This document shows, one piece after another, positions 53,067 through 61,158 of a stretch of 64,000 bases of DNA (the stretch's first letter is position 1; every line of letters begins with the position of its first letter). The stretch spans positions 4,026,501 to 4,090,500 of the forward strand of contig NZ_CP152412.1 of NCBI RefSeq assembly GCF_038957035.1. Direction: 5' to 3'. The notes under the pieces were generated by a model that made no database searches, was not told where the DNA came from, and saw nothing but the letters and a program-made list of their open reading frames with translations. The stretch is from Bradyrhizobium sp. B097. Its GTDB lineage: Bacteria; Pseudomonadota; Alphaproteobacteria; Rhizobiales; Xanthobacteraceae. A program made the position numbers and the translations under genes.

Positions 53067-53866
53067 CTGAAGCCAAAACCAAAGCCAAGACCACCAGACG
53101 CAGCAAGGAACCCAAGCGCGCCATCACGGCGCAGCAGCGGCGACGTCTGCGCGTGCCGCGGGTTGGACTGCACGAGCAGGCGGCGGCGCGGCTGCGCACC
53201 ATGATCGTGCGCGGCGAGCTGGCGCCGGGACAGTCGCTGGGGGAGGCGGACCTGTCGGATGCGCTGGGTATTTCGCGCACCCCGCTGCGCGAGGCGCTGA
53301 AGCAGTTGGCGAACGAGGGTCTGGTTGAACTGCGGCTCAACCACAGTGCGGTGGTGGCGCCGTTCCGCCGCGCCGAGCTGACCGAATTGTTCGAGGCGGT
53401 CAGCGGCATCGAGCGCTGCGCTGCCGAGCTCGCCGCGCTGCGCATGGAGGATGCCGACTTCGAGCGGCTCGACGCGCTGCAGGACAAGATCGAGTGGCAT
53501 CACCGCCGCGGCGAGCTGCGCGACTATTTCCAGGCCAACCAGCAGATCCATTCGGCGATCGTCGGCTTCGCCCGCAACGCGGTGCTGAAGGCGACGCACG
53601 AGGCGCTGCTGGCGCGGGCCGAGCGCGCGCGCTTCTTCGCGCTCTCGGTGCTCGGGCGCTGGGATGAATCGGTGCGCGAGCACCAGGATATCCTGGCCGC
53701 GCTCAGGCGCCGCGACGCGGCGCGGGCCGGGCAGATGCTGGCCCACCATGTGCGCCGCACCGGCGAGATCGTCGCCGAGACGCTGGATGGCAAGGGAGAT
53801 GAGGCCGCGGCTGTGGACGCTCCCGCAAAGCCGCGCGGCCGCAAGACGAGGAACGTTGCGCCATGA
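53063..53866 (+). CDS. GntR-family regulator (FadR/FCD type)
   Basis: 267 residues from GTG 53063, overlapping the previous gene. A basic N-terminal stretch (KTKAKTTRRSKEPKR) precedes the winged helix HEQAAARLRTMIVRGELAPGQSLGEADLSDALGISRTPLREALKQLANEGLVEL. The C-terminal FCD effector domain follows, with the QANQQIHSAIVGFARN helix. An Ala/Lys tail ends the protein. Being inside the operon it probably reports on a pathway compound and controls the AT-rich upstream site. Confidence 0.9.
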   Translation: MTEAKTKAKTTRRSKEPKRAITAQQRRRLRVPRVGLHEQAAARLRTMIVRGELAPGQSLGEADLSDALGISRTPLREALKQLANEGLVELRLNHSAVVAPFRRAELTELFEAVSGIERCAAELAALRMEDADFERLDALQDKIEWHHRRGELRDYFQANQQIHSAIVGFARNAVLKATHEALLARAERARFFALSVLGRWDESVREHQDILAALRRRDAARAGQMLAHHVRRTGEIVAETLDGKGDEAAAVDAPAKPRGRKTRNVAP

Positions 53867-54627
53867 AGATCCTGCTGCTCAATCCCAACACGACCGCGGC
53901 GGTCACGGATTTGCTCCATGCCGCCGGCAGCAAGGCGGCGTCGGCCGGCACCGAGCTCGTGCCTGCGACCGCCTCGCGCGGCGTACCTTATATCGCGACT
54001 CGCGCCGAGGCCCAGATCGGCGGCGCGATCGCGCTGGAGATGCTGGCCGAGGCCGGCCCCGGCATCGATGCCGCCATCATCGCCGCGTTCGGCGATCCCG
54101 GCCTGTTCGGCGCGCGCGAGCTGTTCGCGTTTCCGGTGGTGGGATTGGCGGAGGCCGCGATGCTCACCGCCTGCATGCTCGGCCGGCGGTTCTCCATCGT
54201 GACCTTCGCCGGCGCGCTGGCGCCCTGGTACGAGGAGTGCGTCGCCATGCACGGGCTGAGTTCACGCTGCGCCGGCATCCGCACGCTCGACGGTGGCTTC
54301 CAGTCGATCTCCGACGTGCAGGCCGAGAAGGAAGAGCTGCTGGTCGCGCTCGCGAACCGGGCGGTCGAACAGGACGGCGCCGACGTCGTCATTCTGTCAG
54401 GCGCGCCGCTCGCAGGCCTTGCCGCAAAGGTCCGCGACCGCATTCCGGTGCCCGTGGTCGATCCCGTTGCGGCCGCCGTGCGCCAGGCGGAGACGCTTGC
54501 CGTGCTCAAGCCGCGCAAGGCGGTCGCCGGCACCTTCCGGCGGCCTGATCCGAAACCGACGCTCGGGCTGGCGGAGCCGCTTGCTGCCATCATCGAACAT
54601 CGCTCGCCGAAAGAGGGGACGGACTGA
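53863..54627 (+). CDS. Hydantoin-racemase-like protein lacking both catalytic cysteines
   Basis: 254 residues from ATG 53863, overlapping the GntR stop by four bases. The racemase fold is evident: LLLNPNTTAAVTDLL, IIAAFGDPGLFGARELF, VVGLAEAAMLTA and VVILSGAPLAGLA. True hydantoin and allantoin racemases have cysteine in both CFGDPG-type and GCAG-type motifs. Here the positions are Ala75 and Gly180. It cannot work as a two-cysteine racemase, so it may bind the ureide, act as a subunit or do other chemistry. Its place next to the hydantoinase is clear. Confidence 0.8.
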   Translation: MKILLLNPNTTAAVTDLLHAAGSKAASAGTELVPATASRGVPYIATRAEAQIGGAIALEMLAEAGPGIDAAIIAAFGDPGLFGARELFAFPVVGLAEAAMLTACMLGRRFSIVTFAGALAPWYEECVAMHGLSSRCAGIRTLDGGFQSISDVQAEKEELLVALANRAVEQDGADVVILSGAPLAGLAAKVRDRIPVPVVDPVAAAVRQAETLAVLKPRKAVAGTFRRPDPKPTLGLAEPLAAIIEHRSPKEGTD

Positions 54628-56039
54628 TGTCCTTCGACACCATCATCCGCGGCGGCACCGTCGTCACCGCTGCCGACACCTTTGCCTGCGACGTCGGAAT
54701 CCGTGACGGCAAGATCACGGCGCTCGGCCACGATCTCGGCGATGCGGTCACGATCATCGACGCCACCGACCGGCTCGTGCTGCCGGGCGGCATCGACAGC
54801 CACGTCCACTTCGCCCAGCCGTCAGGCGACGGCATCGTGATGGCCGACGGCTTCGCCAGCGGCACCCGCTCGGCGGCGTTCGGCGGCAACACCACCGTGC
54901 TGCCGTTCTGCCTGCAGGAGAAGGGCCAGACGCTGCGCGAGGCGCTCAAGCACTACCATTCGCTGGCCGACGGCGAATGCCATGTCGACGTCGCCTTCCA
55001 TCTGATCGTCACCGACCCGACCGAGCACGTGCTAGGCCAGGAGTTGCCGGCGCTGGTCGAGGACGGCTACACCTCGCTCAAGGTCTTCATGACGTATGAG
55101 GGGATGGCGCTGTCGGATCGCGAGCTGCTCGAGACCATGTCGGTCGCGCGCGAGACCGGCGCGATGCTGATGGTGCATGCGGAAAACTTCGACGCCATCC
55201 GCTTCCTGACCGACCGGCTGGAACGCGCCGGCAACACCGCGCCGCGCTTCCACGCGACCTCGCGGCCGATTCCGGTCGAGCGCGAGGCGACGCACCGCGC
55301 GATTTCGCTGTCCGAGCTCGTCGATGTGCCGATCATGATCGTGCATGTCTCGAACCGCGAGGCGATGGACGAGATCCGGCGCGCGCAGCAGCGGGGCTTG
55401 CGGGTGATGGGCGAAACCTGCCCGCAATATCTGATGCTGACCGAAAAGGATCTCGATCAGCTCAACATGGAGGGCGCAAAGTACGTCTGCTCGCCGCCGC
55501 CGCGCGATGTCGCGAGCCAGCAGGCCTGCTGGGAAGGCCTGCAGCAGAAGGTGTTCTCAGTGTTCTCGTCGGACCATTGCCCATTCCGCTACGACGACCC
55601 GCAAGGCAAGCTCGCGCCGAAGGGGCGCACCAGCTTCCGCTGGGTGCCGAACGGCATCCCGGGTGTGGCGACACGGCTGCCGATCCTGTTCTCCGAAGGC
55701 GTCGTGAAGGGCCGCATCGACCTCAACAGCTTCGTCGCCTTCAGCGCCACCAATCACGCCAAGATCTACGGCCTCTATCCGCGCAAGGGCACCATCGCGG
55801 TCGGCTCGGATGCCGACATCGCGCTGTGGGACCCAAAGCGCAAGGTGACGATCCGCCACGACCTGATCCATGACGGCTCGGACTACACGCCCTATGAGGG
55901 GCTCGAGGTCACCGGCTGGCCGGTGCTGACCATGGTGCGCGGCAAGGTGGTCGTCGACGACGGCACCCTTGTCGGCAGCAAGGACCACGGCACATATTTG
56001 CCGCGCGCCAAACCTCCAGCGGGGGCAACCATCCCGTAA
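54627..56039 (+). CDS. Dihydropyrimidinase/D-hydantoinase-family amidohydrolase
   Basis: 470 residues from ATG 54627, overlapping the previous stop (TGATG). Metal and active-site motifs are intact: PGGIDSHVHFAQ, carbamylated lysine K152 in TSLKVFMTYEGM, MLMVHAENFDAI, IMIVHVSNREAM and FSSDHCPFRYDD. It opens six- or five-membered cyclic imides such as dihydropyrimidines or hydantoins. No N-carbamoyl amidohydrolase (HyuC or PydC type) follows, so the fate of the product is open. Confidence 0.9.
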   Translation: MSFDTIIRGGTVVTAADTFACDVGIRDGKITALGHDLGDAVTIIDATDRLVLPGGIDSHVHFAQPSGDGIVMADGFASGTRSAAFGGNTTVLPFCLQEKGQTLREALKHYHSLADGECHVDVAFHLIVTDPTEHVLGQELPALVEDGYTSLKVFMTYEGMALSDRELLETMSVARETGAMLMVHAENFDAIRFLTDRLERAGNTAPRFHATSRPIPVEREATHRAISLSELVDVPIMIVHVSNREAMDEIRRAQQRGLRVMGETCPQYLMLTEKDLDQLNMEGAKYVCSPPPRDVASQQACWEGLQQKVFSVFSSDHCPFRYDDPQGKLAPKGRTSFRWVPNGIPGVATRLPILFSEGVVKGRIDLNSFVAFSATNHAKIYGLYPRKGTIAVGSDADIALWDPKRKVTIRHDLIHDGSDYTPYEGLEVTGWPVLTMVRGKVVVDDGTLVGSKDHGTYLPRAKPPAGATIP

Positions 56040-56087
56040 CACCCAAAGTAACCCGTATTACCCAAAGCAAGAAGGCAGGAGACCACC

Positions 56088-56972
56088 ATGCCCTACGCGA
56101 CAACAGACGACGGCGTGCGGCTCTATTTCGAGGAAACCGGATCCGGCCATCCGGTGATCCTGGTCCATGAATTCGCCGGCGACCTGCGCAGCTACGAGCC
56201 GCAGATGCGGCATTTCGGCAAGCGCTTCCGCACCATCGCCTACAATGCGCGCGGCTTTCCGCCGTCTGACGTGCCCGAGCAGGTCTCATCCTATTCGCAG
56301 GCGCGCGCCGCCGACGATATCCTTGCCGTGCTCGATCATATCGGCGCGCCGAAGGCGCATATCATCGGCCTCTCGATGGGCGGCTTTGCAACGCTGCATT
56401 TCGGCATCCGGCATCCGGCGCGCGCCTTATCGCTGTGCGTCGGCGGCTGCGGCTATGGCGCCGAGCTCGACAAGCGCGAGACGTTTCGCGCTGAGGCCGA
56501 CGTGATCGCGGGCATGATCCGCAAGGAAGGCATGCCGGCGTTCGCCGAGCGTTACGCCTACGGCCCGACGCGCGTGCAGTACGAGAACAAGGATCCGCGC
56601 GGCCACGCCGAATTCAAGGCCATGCTGGCCGAGCACTCGGCGGTGGGATCGGCCAACACCCAGCAGGGCGTCCAGAAGGAGCGTCCCTCGCTCTACACGC
56701 TGGTCGACGAGATGAAGCGCATCACCGTGCCGACGCTGATCATCACCGGCGACGAGGATTGGCCATGCCTGCTGCCGGGCATCCTGATGAAGCAGAGCAT
56801 CCCGTCGGCCGCGCTCGCGGTGATGCCGAACTGCGGTCACGCCATCAACGTCGAGGAACCCGACGAATACAACCGGATCGTCGGCGAATTCCTGGCGCAG
56901 GTCGAAAGCGGCCGCTGGCCGCAGCGCGATCCGCGAGCCGTCAGCGCCTCGATCACGGGGATGAAGGACTAG
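56088..56972 (+). CDS. Alpha/beta hydrolase
   Basis: 294 residues from ATG 56088. The start YATTDDGVRLYFEETGSGHPVILVHEF, the nucleophile elbow IGLSMGGFATLHFG (Ser), an acid after LIITGDEDWPC, and the histidine in MPNCGHAINVEEPDEYN form a full triad. The oxyanion region HEFAGDLRSYEP replaces the usual HGFG. As the last gene of the ureide operon it may hydrolyse the ring-opened product or an ester or amide side chain. Substrate unknown. Its end overlaps the convergent NTF2-like gene by 20 bases. Confidence 0.85.
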   Translation: MPYATTDDGVRLYFEETGSGHPVILVHEFAGDLRSYEPQMRHFGKRFRTIAYNARGFPPSDVPEQVSSYSQARAADDILAVLDHIGAPKAHIIGLSMGGFATLHFGIRHPARALSLCVGGCGYGAELDKRETFRAEADVIAGMIRKEGMPAFAERYAYGPTRVQYENKDPRGHAEFKAMLAEHSAVGSANTQQGVQKERPSLYTLVDEMKRITVPTLIITGDEDWPCLLPGILMKQSIPSAALAVMPNCGHAINVEEPDEYNRIVGEFLAQVESGRWPQRDPRAVSASITGMKD

Positions 56973-57360
56973 GCTCGGGGCGCAATTGCCCCGTGCTCAA
57001 ATGCTCGTGCGCAATCAGCCAACCGGATTGCTCTTTGCGAAAGACTCTGGTTCCTCGGCCATCTCCGCCGATGTTCTCGCCGCGGACCCTGCCGGTCCAT
57101 GCGAAGCTGTAGATGACGGCGGCCGAGGTGTCGGATTGCGTGACCCAGATCGATTCCAGGGTCGCGTAGTTGTAGTCATCGACCAGCTTCCAATTGGCCT
57201 GCATTGTGGAGGAGAAGGCGTCCCTGCCGCATATTGCCGTTCCGTTGCTGTAGAACAGCACGACGTCATCGGTGAGAAATGTCAGCGCGGAATGGATGTC
57301 CCTCTCGATCAACGATGCAGTAAAATCGGCCATGCAAGTCTGTGGCGTGTTTGCGGGCAT
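56953..57360 (-). CDS. NTF2/SnoaL-like (DUF4440-type) protein
   Basis: 135 residues from ATG 57360. The cone-fold pattern is visible: ADFTASLIERDIHSALTFLTDDVVLFYSNGTAICGRDAF, then LESIWVTQSDTSAAVIYSFAWTG, GTRVFRKEQSGWLIAHEHLS. Such proteins serve as small-molecule isomerases, hydrolases or binding domains; no catalytic set is certain here. It stands alone, convergent with the hydrolase gene. Confidence 0.78.
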   Translation of the reverse strand: MPANTPQTCMADFTASLIERDIHSALTFLTDDVVLFYSNGTAICGRDAFSSTMQANWKLVDDYNYATLESIWVTQSDTSAAVIYSFAWTGRVRGENIGGDGRGTRVFRKEQSGWLIAHEHLSTGQLRPEPSPSSP

Positions 57361-57497
57361 GTCTGCTCTCTGTTCTCAGATTGCGATGGGAGAAAATCGG
57401 CGCAATGCGGCGAGATCCTCGGTGATCCCGAGACCGCTTCCCTGATTGGCCTCGGTGACCAAGGTGACGCATTCGTCTTATGTAGCGGTCTCCGTTC

Positions 57498-58247
57498 CTA
57501 CGCTCGACTCTCCGCGGCCCAGATCACGGCGTCGGCGCCGGCGGGGATACGCATCGGGCTCGACGGATCGGTCACCGCGCGCCACACCGCTTCGGCAACG
57601 TCCTGCGCGGTGGTGACCGGCCCCGGTTCCCCGAATCTTGCGAAGACGCTCTGCACGAGCTCGGCATAGGCCGCGTGATCGAGGCCCTGCGCGCGGGCGC
57701 GTGCAGTATCGCCGAAGCGGGTCTCCGGCGAACGGCCCGGCAGCACCAGGCACGCGCGCACGCCGAACTGCGCGAGCTCCAGCGCCATCGACTCGGTGAA
57801 TGCGTTCACCGCTGCCTTGGTCGCGGTGTAGGACGCGATCAGAGGGATCGATCTCAACGTCACGCTCGAGGTGACGTTGACGACAACGCCGGTCCTGCGT
57901 TGCCTGAACTGCGGCAGCACTGCCTGGGTGACGGCCATCGTGCCAAATGTGTTGGTCTCGAACAGCTCGCGGATCGTTGCCATCGGCGTGGCTTCGAATG
58001 GCGACGCTGCGCCGAAGCCTGCGTTGTTGACGAGGGCATCGATCGGTCCCGCGGCCTCGACGGCGCGATGGATGCTGTCGGGATCGGTGACGTCGAGCGC
58101 GAGCACGCGCAGATGCGCCGAACGCGGCAGCACCTCCTCGCGCGGCGTGCGCATCGTCGCGATGACCTTCCAGTCGCGGTCGAGAAAGTATTTCGCGGTT
58201 TCAAGTCCGAAGCCGGACGAGCATCCGGTGATCAAGATGGTGTTCAT
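57498..58247 (-). CDS. Short-chain dehydrogenase/reductase (SDR)
   Basis: 249 residues from ATG 58247 (MNTILITGCSSGFGLETAKYFL); the frame begins earlier but AAGAG precedes this start. NAD(P)-binding TGCSSGFG, LDVTD, NNAGFG and the catalytic Ser-Tyr-Lys set (VTSSVTLRSIPLIASYTATKAA) are intact. It oxidises or reduces an alcohol/ketone of unknown identity. It is divergent from the AraC-type gene and shares a control region with it. Confidence 0.9.
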   Translation of the reverse strand: MNTILITGCSSGFGLETAKYFLDRDWKVIATMRTPREEVLPRSAHLRVLALDVTDPDSIHRAVEAAGPIDALVNNAGFGAASPFEATPMATIRELFETNTFGTMAVTQAVLPQFRQRRTGVVVNVTSSVTLRSIPLIASYTATKAAVNAFTESMALELAQFGVRACLVLPGRSPETRFGDTARARAQGLDHAAYAELVQSVFARFGEPGPVTTAQDVAEAVWRAVTDPSSPMRIPAGADAVIWAAESRA

Positions 58248-58269
58248 GGGGGCTCTTGGAAGTGATTTG

Positions 58270-58294
58270 ACTGACACAGACGATAGGTGTCAGT
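58270..58294. promoter_or_regulatory. Inverted repeat in the SDR/AraC control region
   Basis: ACTGACAC (58270-58277) faces GTGTCAGT (58287-58294) with nine bases between them. It lies in the 99-base gap between the divergent starts and could be the site for the AraC-type protein. Confidence 0.45.
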
Positions 58295-58346
58295 GGCCGG
58301 ACTCTCTATGTTTGAAAGTCCAAGAGTCATTTGCAGGAGTCCGGAC

Positions 58347-59252
58347 ATGATCGATCCGCTTGCGGAGGTCGTTACGCTGCTGCAGCCAAGTGCCCGGTTC
58401 TCGAAGGCCGTGGTCGGCGCCGGGGCGTGGCATGTCCGCCGTTCCGATGCCGGACAGCCGTTTTATTGCGTGGTCCTCGAGGGCGGGTGCCGGCTTGAGG
58501 TCGACGATTACGAAGCGATCGAGCTAAAGGCGGGCGACTTCATTCTGGTCCCCGCGGCCTATGACGTCGCGATGTCGAGCCTCGCGCGGTTTTCCGAGCC
58601 GACCGCCGAAACACGTCCCGTCGCGCTCGCCACCGGAGAGTTCAGGATCGGAGACCAGGACGGTCCAACCGATCTGCGGATGCTGATCGGCCATTGCAGC
58701 TTCGGCTCGGCGGACGCGAACCTGCTGGTGTCGCTGCTTCCCCAACTGGTGCATGTGCGCGGCGAACCGCGGCTCGCCACCCTGATGCAGTTCGTCCGGG
58801 ACGAATTCTGCGAGAGGCGCCCGGCGCGCGATGTGATCCTGGCCCGCCTGCTCGAGGTTCTCCTGATCGAGGCGTTGCGCTCGACGGCGGGCACCGCGGC
58901 GTCGCCGGGTCTCGTGCGCGGGCTCGCCGACGAGCGTCTCGCTGTTGCGATCCGCCGGATGCATGAGAGCCCGACGCGGGCGTGGACGGTCGCGCAACTG
59001 GCGAAGGAGGCGGCGCTGTCGCGTTCGGCATTCTTCGACCGGTTCAGCCGCGCTGTCGGCGTCGCACCGATGGAGTATCTGCTGGCCTGGCGCATGGCGA
59101 TGGCCAAGAACATGCTCCGGCAGAATGAAAGCGGCATCGCCGAAATCGCCGAACGCGTCGGCTACGGTTCAGCGAGCGCGTTCAGCGTCGCGTTCACCCG
59201 CCATGTCGGATTGTCGCCGACGCAATATGCGCGGGAGCAGATCGCGCCGTGA
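58347..59252 (+). CDS. AraC-family transcriptional regulator (cupin type)
   Basis: 301 residues from ATG 58347 with AGGAG upstream; in-frame codons further up belong to the control region. The N-terminal cupin-like domain (AWHVRRSDAGQPFYCVVLEGGCRLEVDDYEAIELKAGDFILVPA) is typical of the AraC_binding_2 group. The C-terminal double helix-turn-helix shows TVAQLAKEAALSRSAFFDRFSRAVGVAPMEYLLAWRMAMA and IAEIAERVGYGSASAFSVAFTRHVGLSPTQYAR. These proteins often activate a divergent SDR gene, as expected here. Confidence 0.92.
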   Translation: MIDPLAEVVTLLQPSARFSKAVVGAGAWHVRRSDAGQPFYCVVLEGGCRLEVDDYEAIELKAGDFILVPAAYDVAMSSLARFSEPTAETRPVALATGEFRIGDQDGPTDLRMLIGHCSFGSADANLLVSLLPQLVHVRGEPRLATLMQFVRDEFCERRPARDVILARLLEVLLIEALRSTAGTAASPGLVRGLADERLAVAIRRMHESPTRAWTVAQLAKEAALSRSAFFDRFSRAVGVAPMEYLLAWRMAMAKNMLRQNESGIAEIAERVGYGSASAFSVAFTRHVGLSPTQYAREQIAP

Positions 59253-59421
59253 CGCGCGTGCTGGCGTCATCGAGATAGAGATCAATCCAACATCCTTCGC
59301 AAGCGCTGCAGCCGACGCGTGAATCGGACGCGCGATGATGAATCGTTGTGATGAAACTTACACAGGGCTGTCATCGGCGATGGATAACTTGTCGCACGTC
59401 GACGTCATAAATCCTTAAAAA

Positions 59422-61134
59422 ATGGGGCAAGAAGTGAAGGCGAAATTCCTTTCAACGGTCGGAGTCTGCCTGGTTGCTGCTGCTGCAGTTGTGTGCAGCG
59501 CCGCCGCTCACGACGATGATAGAGATCACGATCATCGTCATCCGCACGACATCCACACCGCAACGCCGATCAAGCATCTCGTCGTGATCTTCAACGAGAA
59601 CCGCTCGTTCGATCACTATTTCGCAACCTACCCGAATGCGGCCAATCCGACCGGCTCGATTCCGTTCACGGCCAAGCCGCATACGCCGAAGGTCAACAAC
59701 CTCGTTAGCGCCAATCTGTTGACCAACAACCCGAACACCAATCCGGCCAACGGCACCGGCGCGACCAATCCGTTCCGCCTCGACCGCACCCAGGCCAACA
59801 CGCGCTCGCAAAACCACGCCTATACGCCCGAGCAGCAGGCGGTCGACAACGGCAACGAAGACCTGTTTCCGAAATTCACCGGTCGCGGCACCGCCGGCGG
59901 CGTCGGCGCCTTCGGCACCAACGGGCAGGTGATGGGCTATTTCGACGGCAACACCGTCACCGCGTTCTGGAATTACGCCCAGAACTTCGCGATGAGCGAC
60001 AACAACTGGACCGACACCTTCGGTCCGTCGACGCCCGGCGCGCTCGAGGTGATTTCCGGCCAGACCAACGGTGCGCAGAACATCGTCGGCACCTCATCGT
60101 CGATCGCCGACGGCCAGGGCGGCCTGACGCTGATCGGTGATACCGATCCTGCCTACGATTCCTGCTCGAGCACGACCAGCCAGGTCCTGATGACCAGCAA
60201 GAACATCGGCGACCTGCTCAACGCCGAGCACATCAGCTGGGGCAGCTTCATGGGCGGCTTCGACCTGACGCTCAAGAACAGCAACGGCACCACCAACTGC
60301 GCCCGCAGCACGTTCTCGAGCAACGTCAACGGCAGCATCGTGGACTACATCCCGCACCACGCCTGGTTCCAGTACTACAAGTCGACCGCCAACCCGACCC
60401 ATGCGCGGCCGAGCTCGGTGAGCGCCGTGGGCCACACCTACGTGCCCGGCAGCAAGACGCTTGATCCGGCCAATCATGCCTACGATCTCGAAGACTTCTA
60501 CGCTTCGGTGAAGGCCGGCAACTTCCCGGCGGTCTCCTACATCAAGATGCCGGCCTATCAGGACGGTCATCCCGGCAACTCCGATCCGCTCGACGAGCAG
60601 GTGGGCAATGTCGAGCTGATCAACTTCCTGCAGAAGCAGAAGGAGTGGCGCGACACCGCGGTCATCATCACCTATGACGACTCCGACGGCTGGTACGACC
60701 ACCAGTACACGGCGCCGATCAGTGCCTCGTATGATCCGACCGCCGACCAGGTCAACGGTCCCGGCCAGTGCGGCCGCGGCATCGGCAAGCAGACGCAGCC
60801 GAATGGCCTGAACGGCCAGCCGGTGAACGGCCGCTGCGGTCCCGGCACGCGGACCCCGTTCATTGTGATCTCGCCTTACGCCAAGAAGAACTTCGTCAGC
60901 CACACCCGCATCTCGCAGGCGTCGGTCGTGCGCTTCATCGAAGACAACTGGCTGCACGGCCAGCGTCTCGGCGGCGGCGCGTTCGACGACAGCGTCGAAT
61001 CGATCACGGACATGTTCGATTTCGATCATGGCCACGATCACGACCACGACGGCGACGATCAGCAGAAGCTGTTCCTCGATCCGACGGCCGGCACGGTCAT
61101 CGTCAGCCCGTCTGACGATCATCACCATCACTAA
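59422..61134 (+). CDS. Exported phospholipase C/acid phosphatase-family enzyme with His/Asp-rich ends
   Basis: 570 residues from ATG 59422; GTG 59434 with GGGG upstream is an equally good start. A signal peptide (FLSTVGVCLVAAAAVVCSAAA) precedes a His/Asp-rich mature N-terminus (HDDDRDHDHRHPHDIH). The phosphoesterase core follows: IKHLVVIFNENRSFDHYFATYPNA, NFAMSDNNWTDTFGPSTPG and VIITYDDSDGWYDHQY, as in nonspecific phospholipase C and AcpA-type phosphatases. The C-terminus is again His/Asp-rich (DHGHDHDHDG and a four-His end). Likely periplasmic or secreted phosphoesterase; substrate unknown. The diheme peroxidase gene follows by 24 bases. Confidence 0.86.
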   Translation: MGQEVKAKFLSTVGVCLVAAAAVVCSAAAHDDDRDHDHRHPHDIHTATPIKHLVVIFNENRSFDHYFATYPNAANPTGSIPFTAKPHTPKVNNLVSANLLTNNPNTNPANGTGATNPFRLDRTQANTRSQNHAYTPEQQAVDNGNEDLFPKFTGRGTAGGVGAFGTNGQVMGYFDGNTVTAFWNYAQNFAMSDNNWTDTFGPSTPGALEVISGQTNGAQNIVGTSSSIADGQGGLTLIGDTDPAYDSCSSTTSQVLMTSKNIGDLLNAEHISWGSFMGGFDLTLKNSNGTTNCARSTFSSNVNGSIVDYIPHHAWFQYYKSTANPTHARPSSVSAVGHTYVPGSKTLDPANHAYDLEDFYASVKAGNFPAVSYIKMPAYQDGHPGNSDPLDEQVGNVELINFLQKQKEWRDTAVIITYDDSDGWYDHQYTAPISASYDPTADQVNGPGQCGRGIGKQTQPNGLNGQPVNGRCGPGTRTPFIVISPYAKKNFVSHTRISQASVVRFIEDNWLHGQRLGGGAFDDSVESITDMFDFDHGHDHDHDGDDQQKLFLDPTAGTVIVSPSDDHHHH

Positions 61135-61158
61135 CGCTCTGGGATCACTGGACGTCAT

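Noticed and set aside
59368..59374. CTGTCAT upstream of the phospholipase-C-type gene as a Pho box
   Set aside because: Only one half-site is present; the second 7-mer at the right spacing (GATGGAT) does not match.
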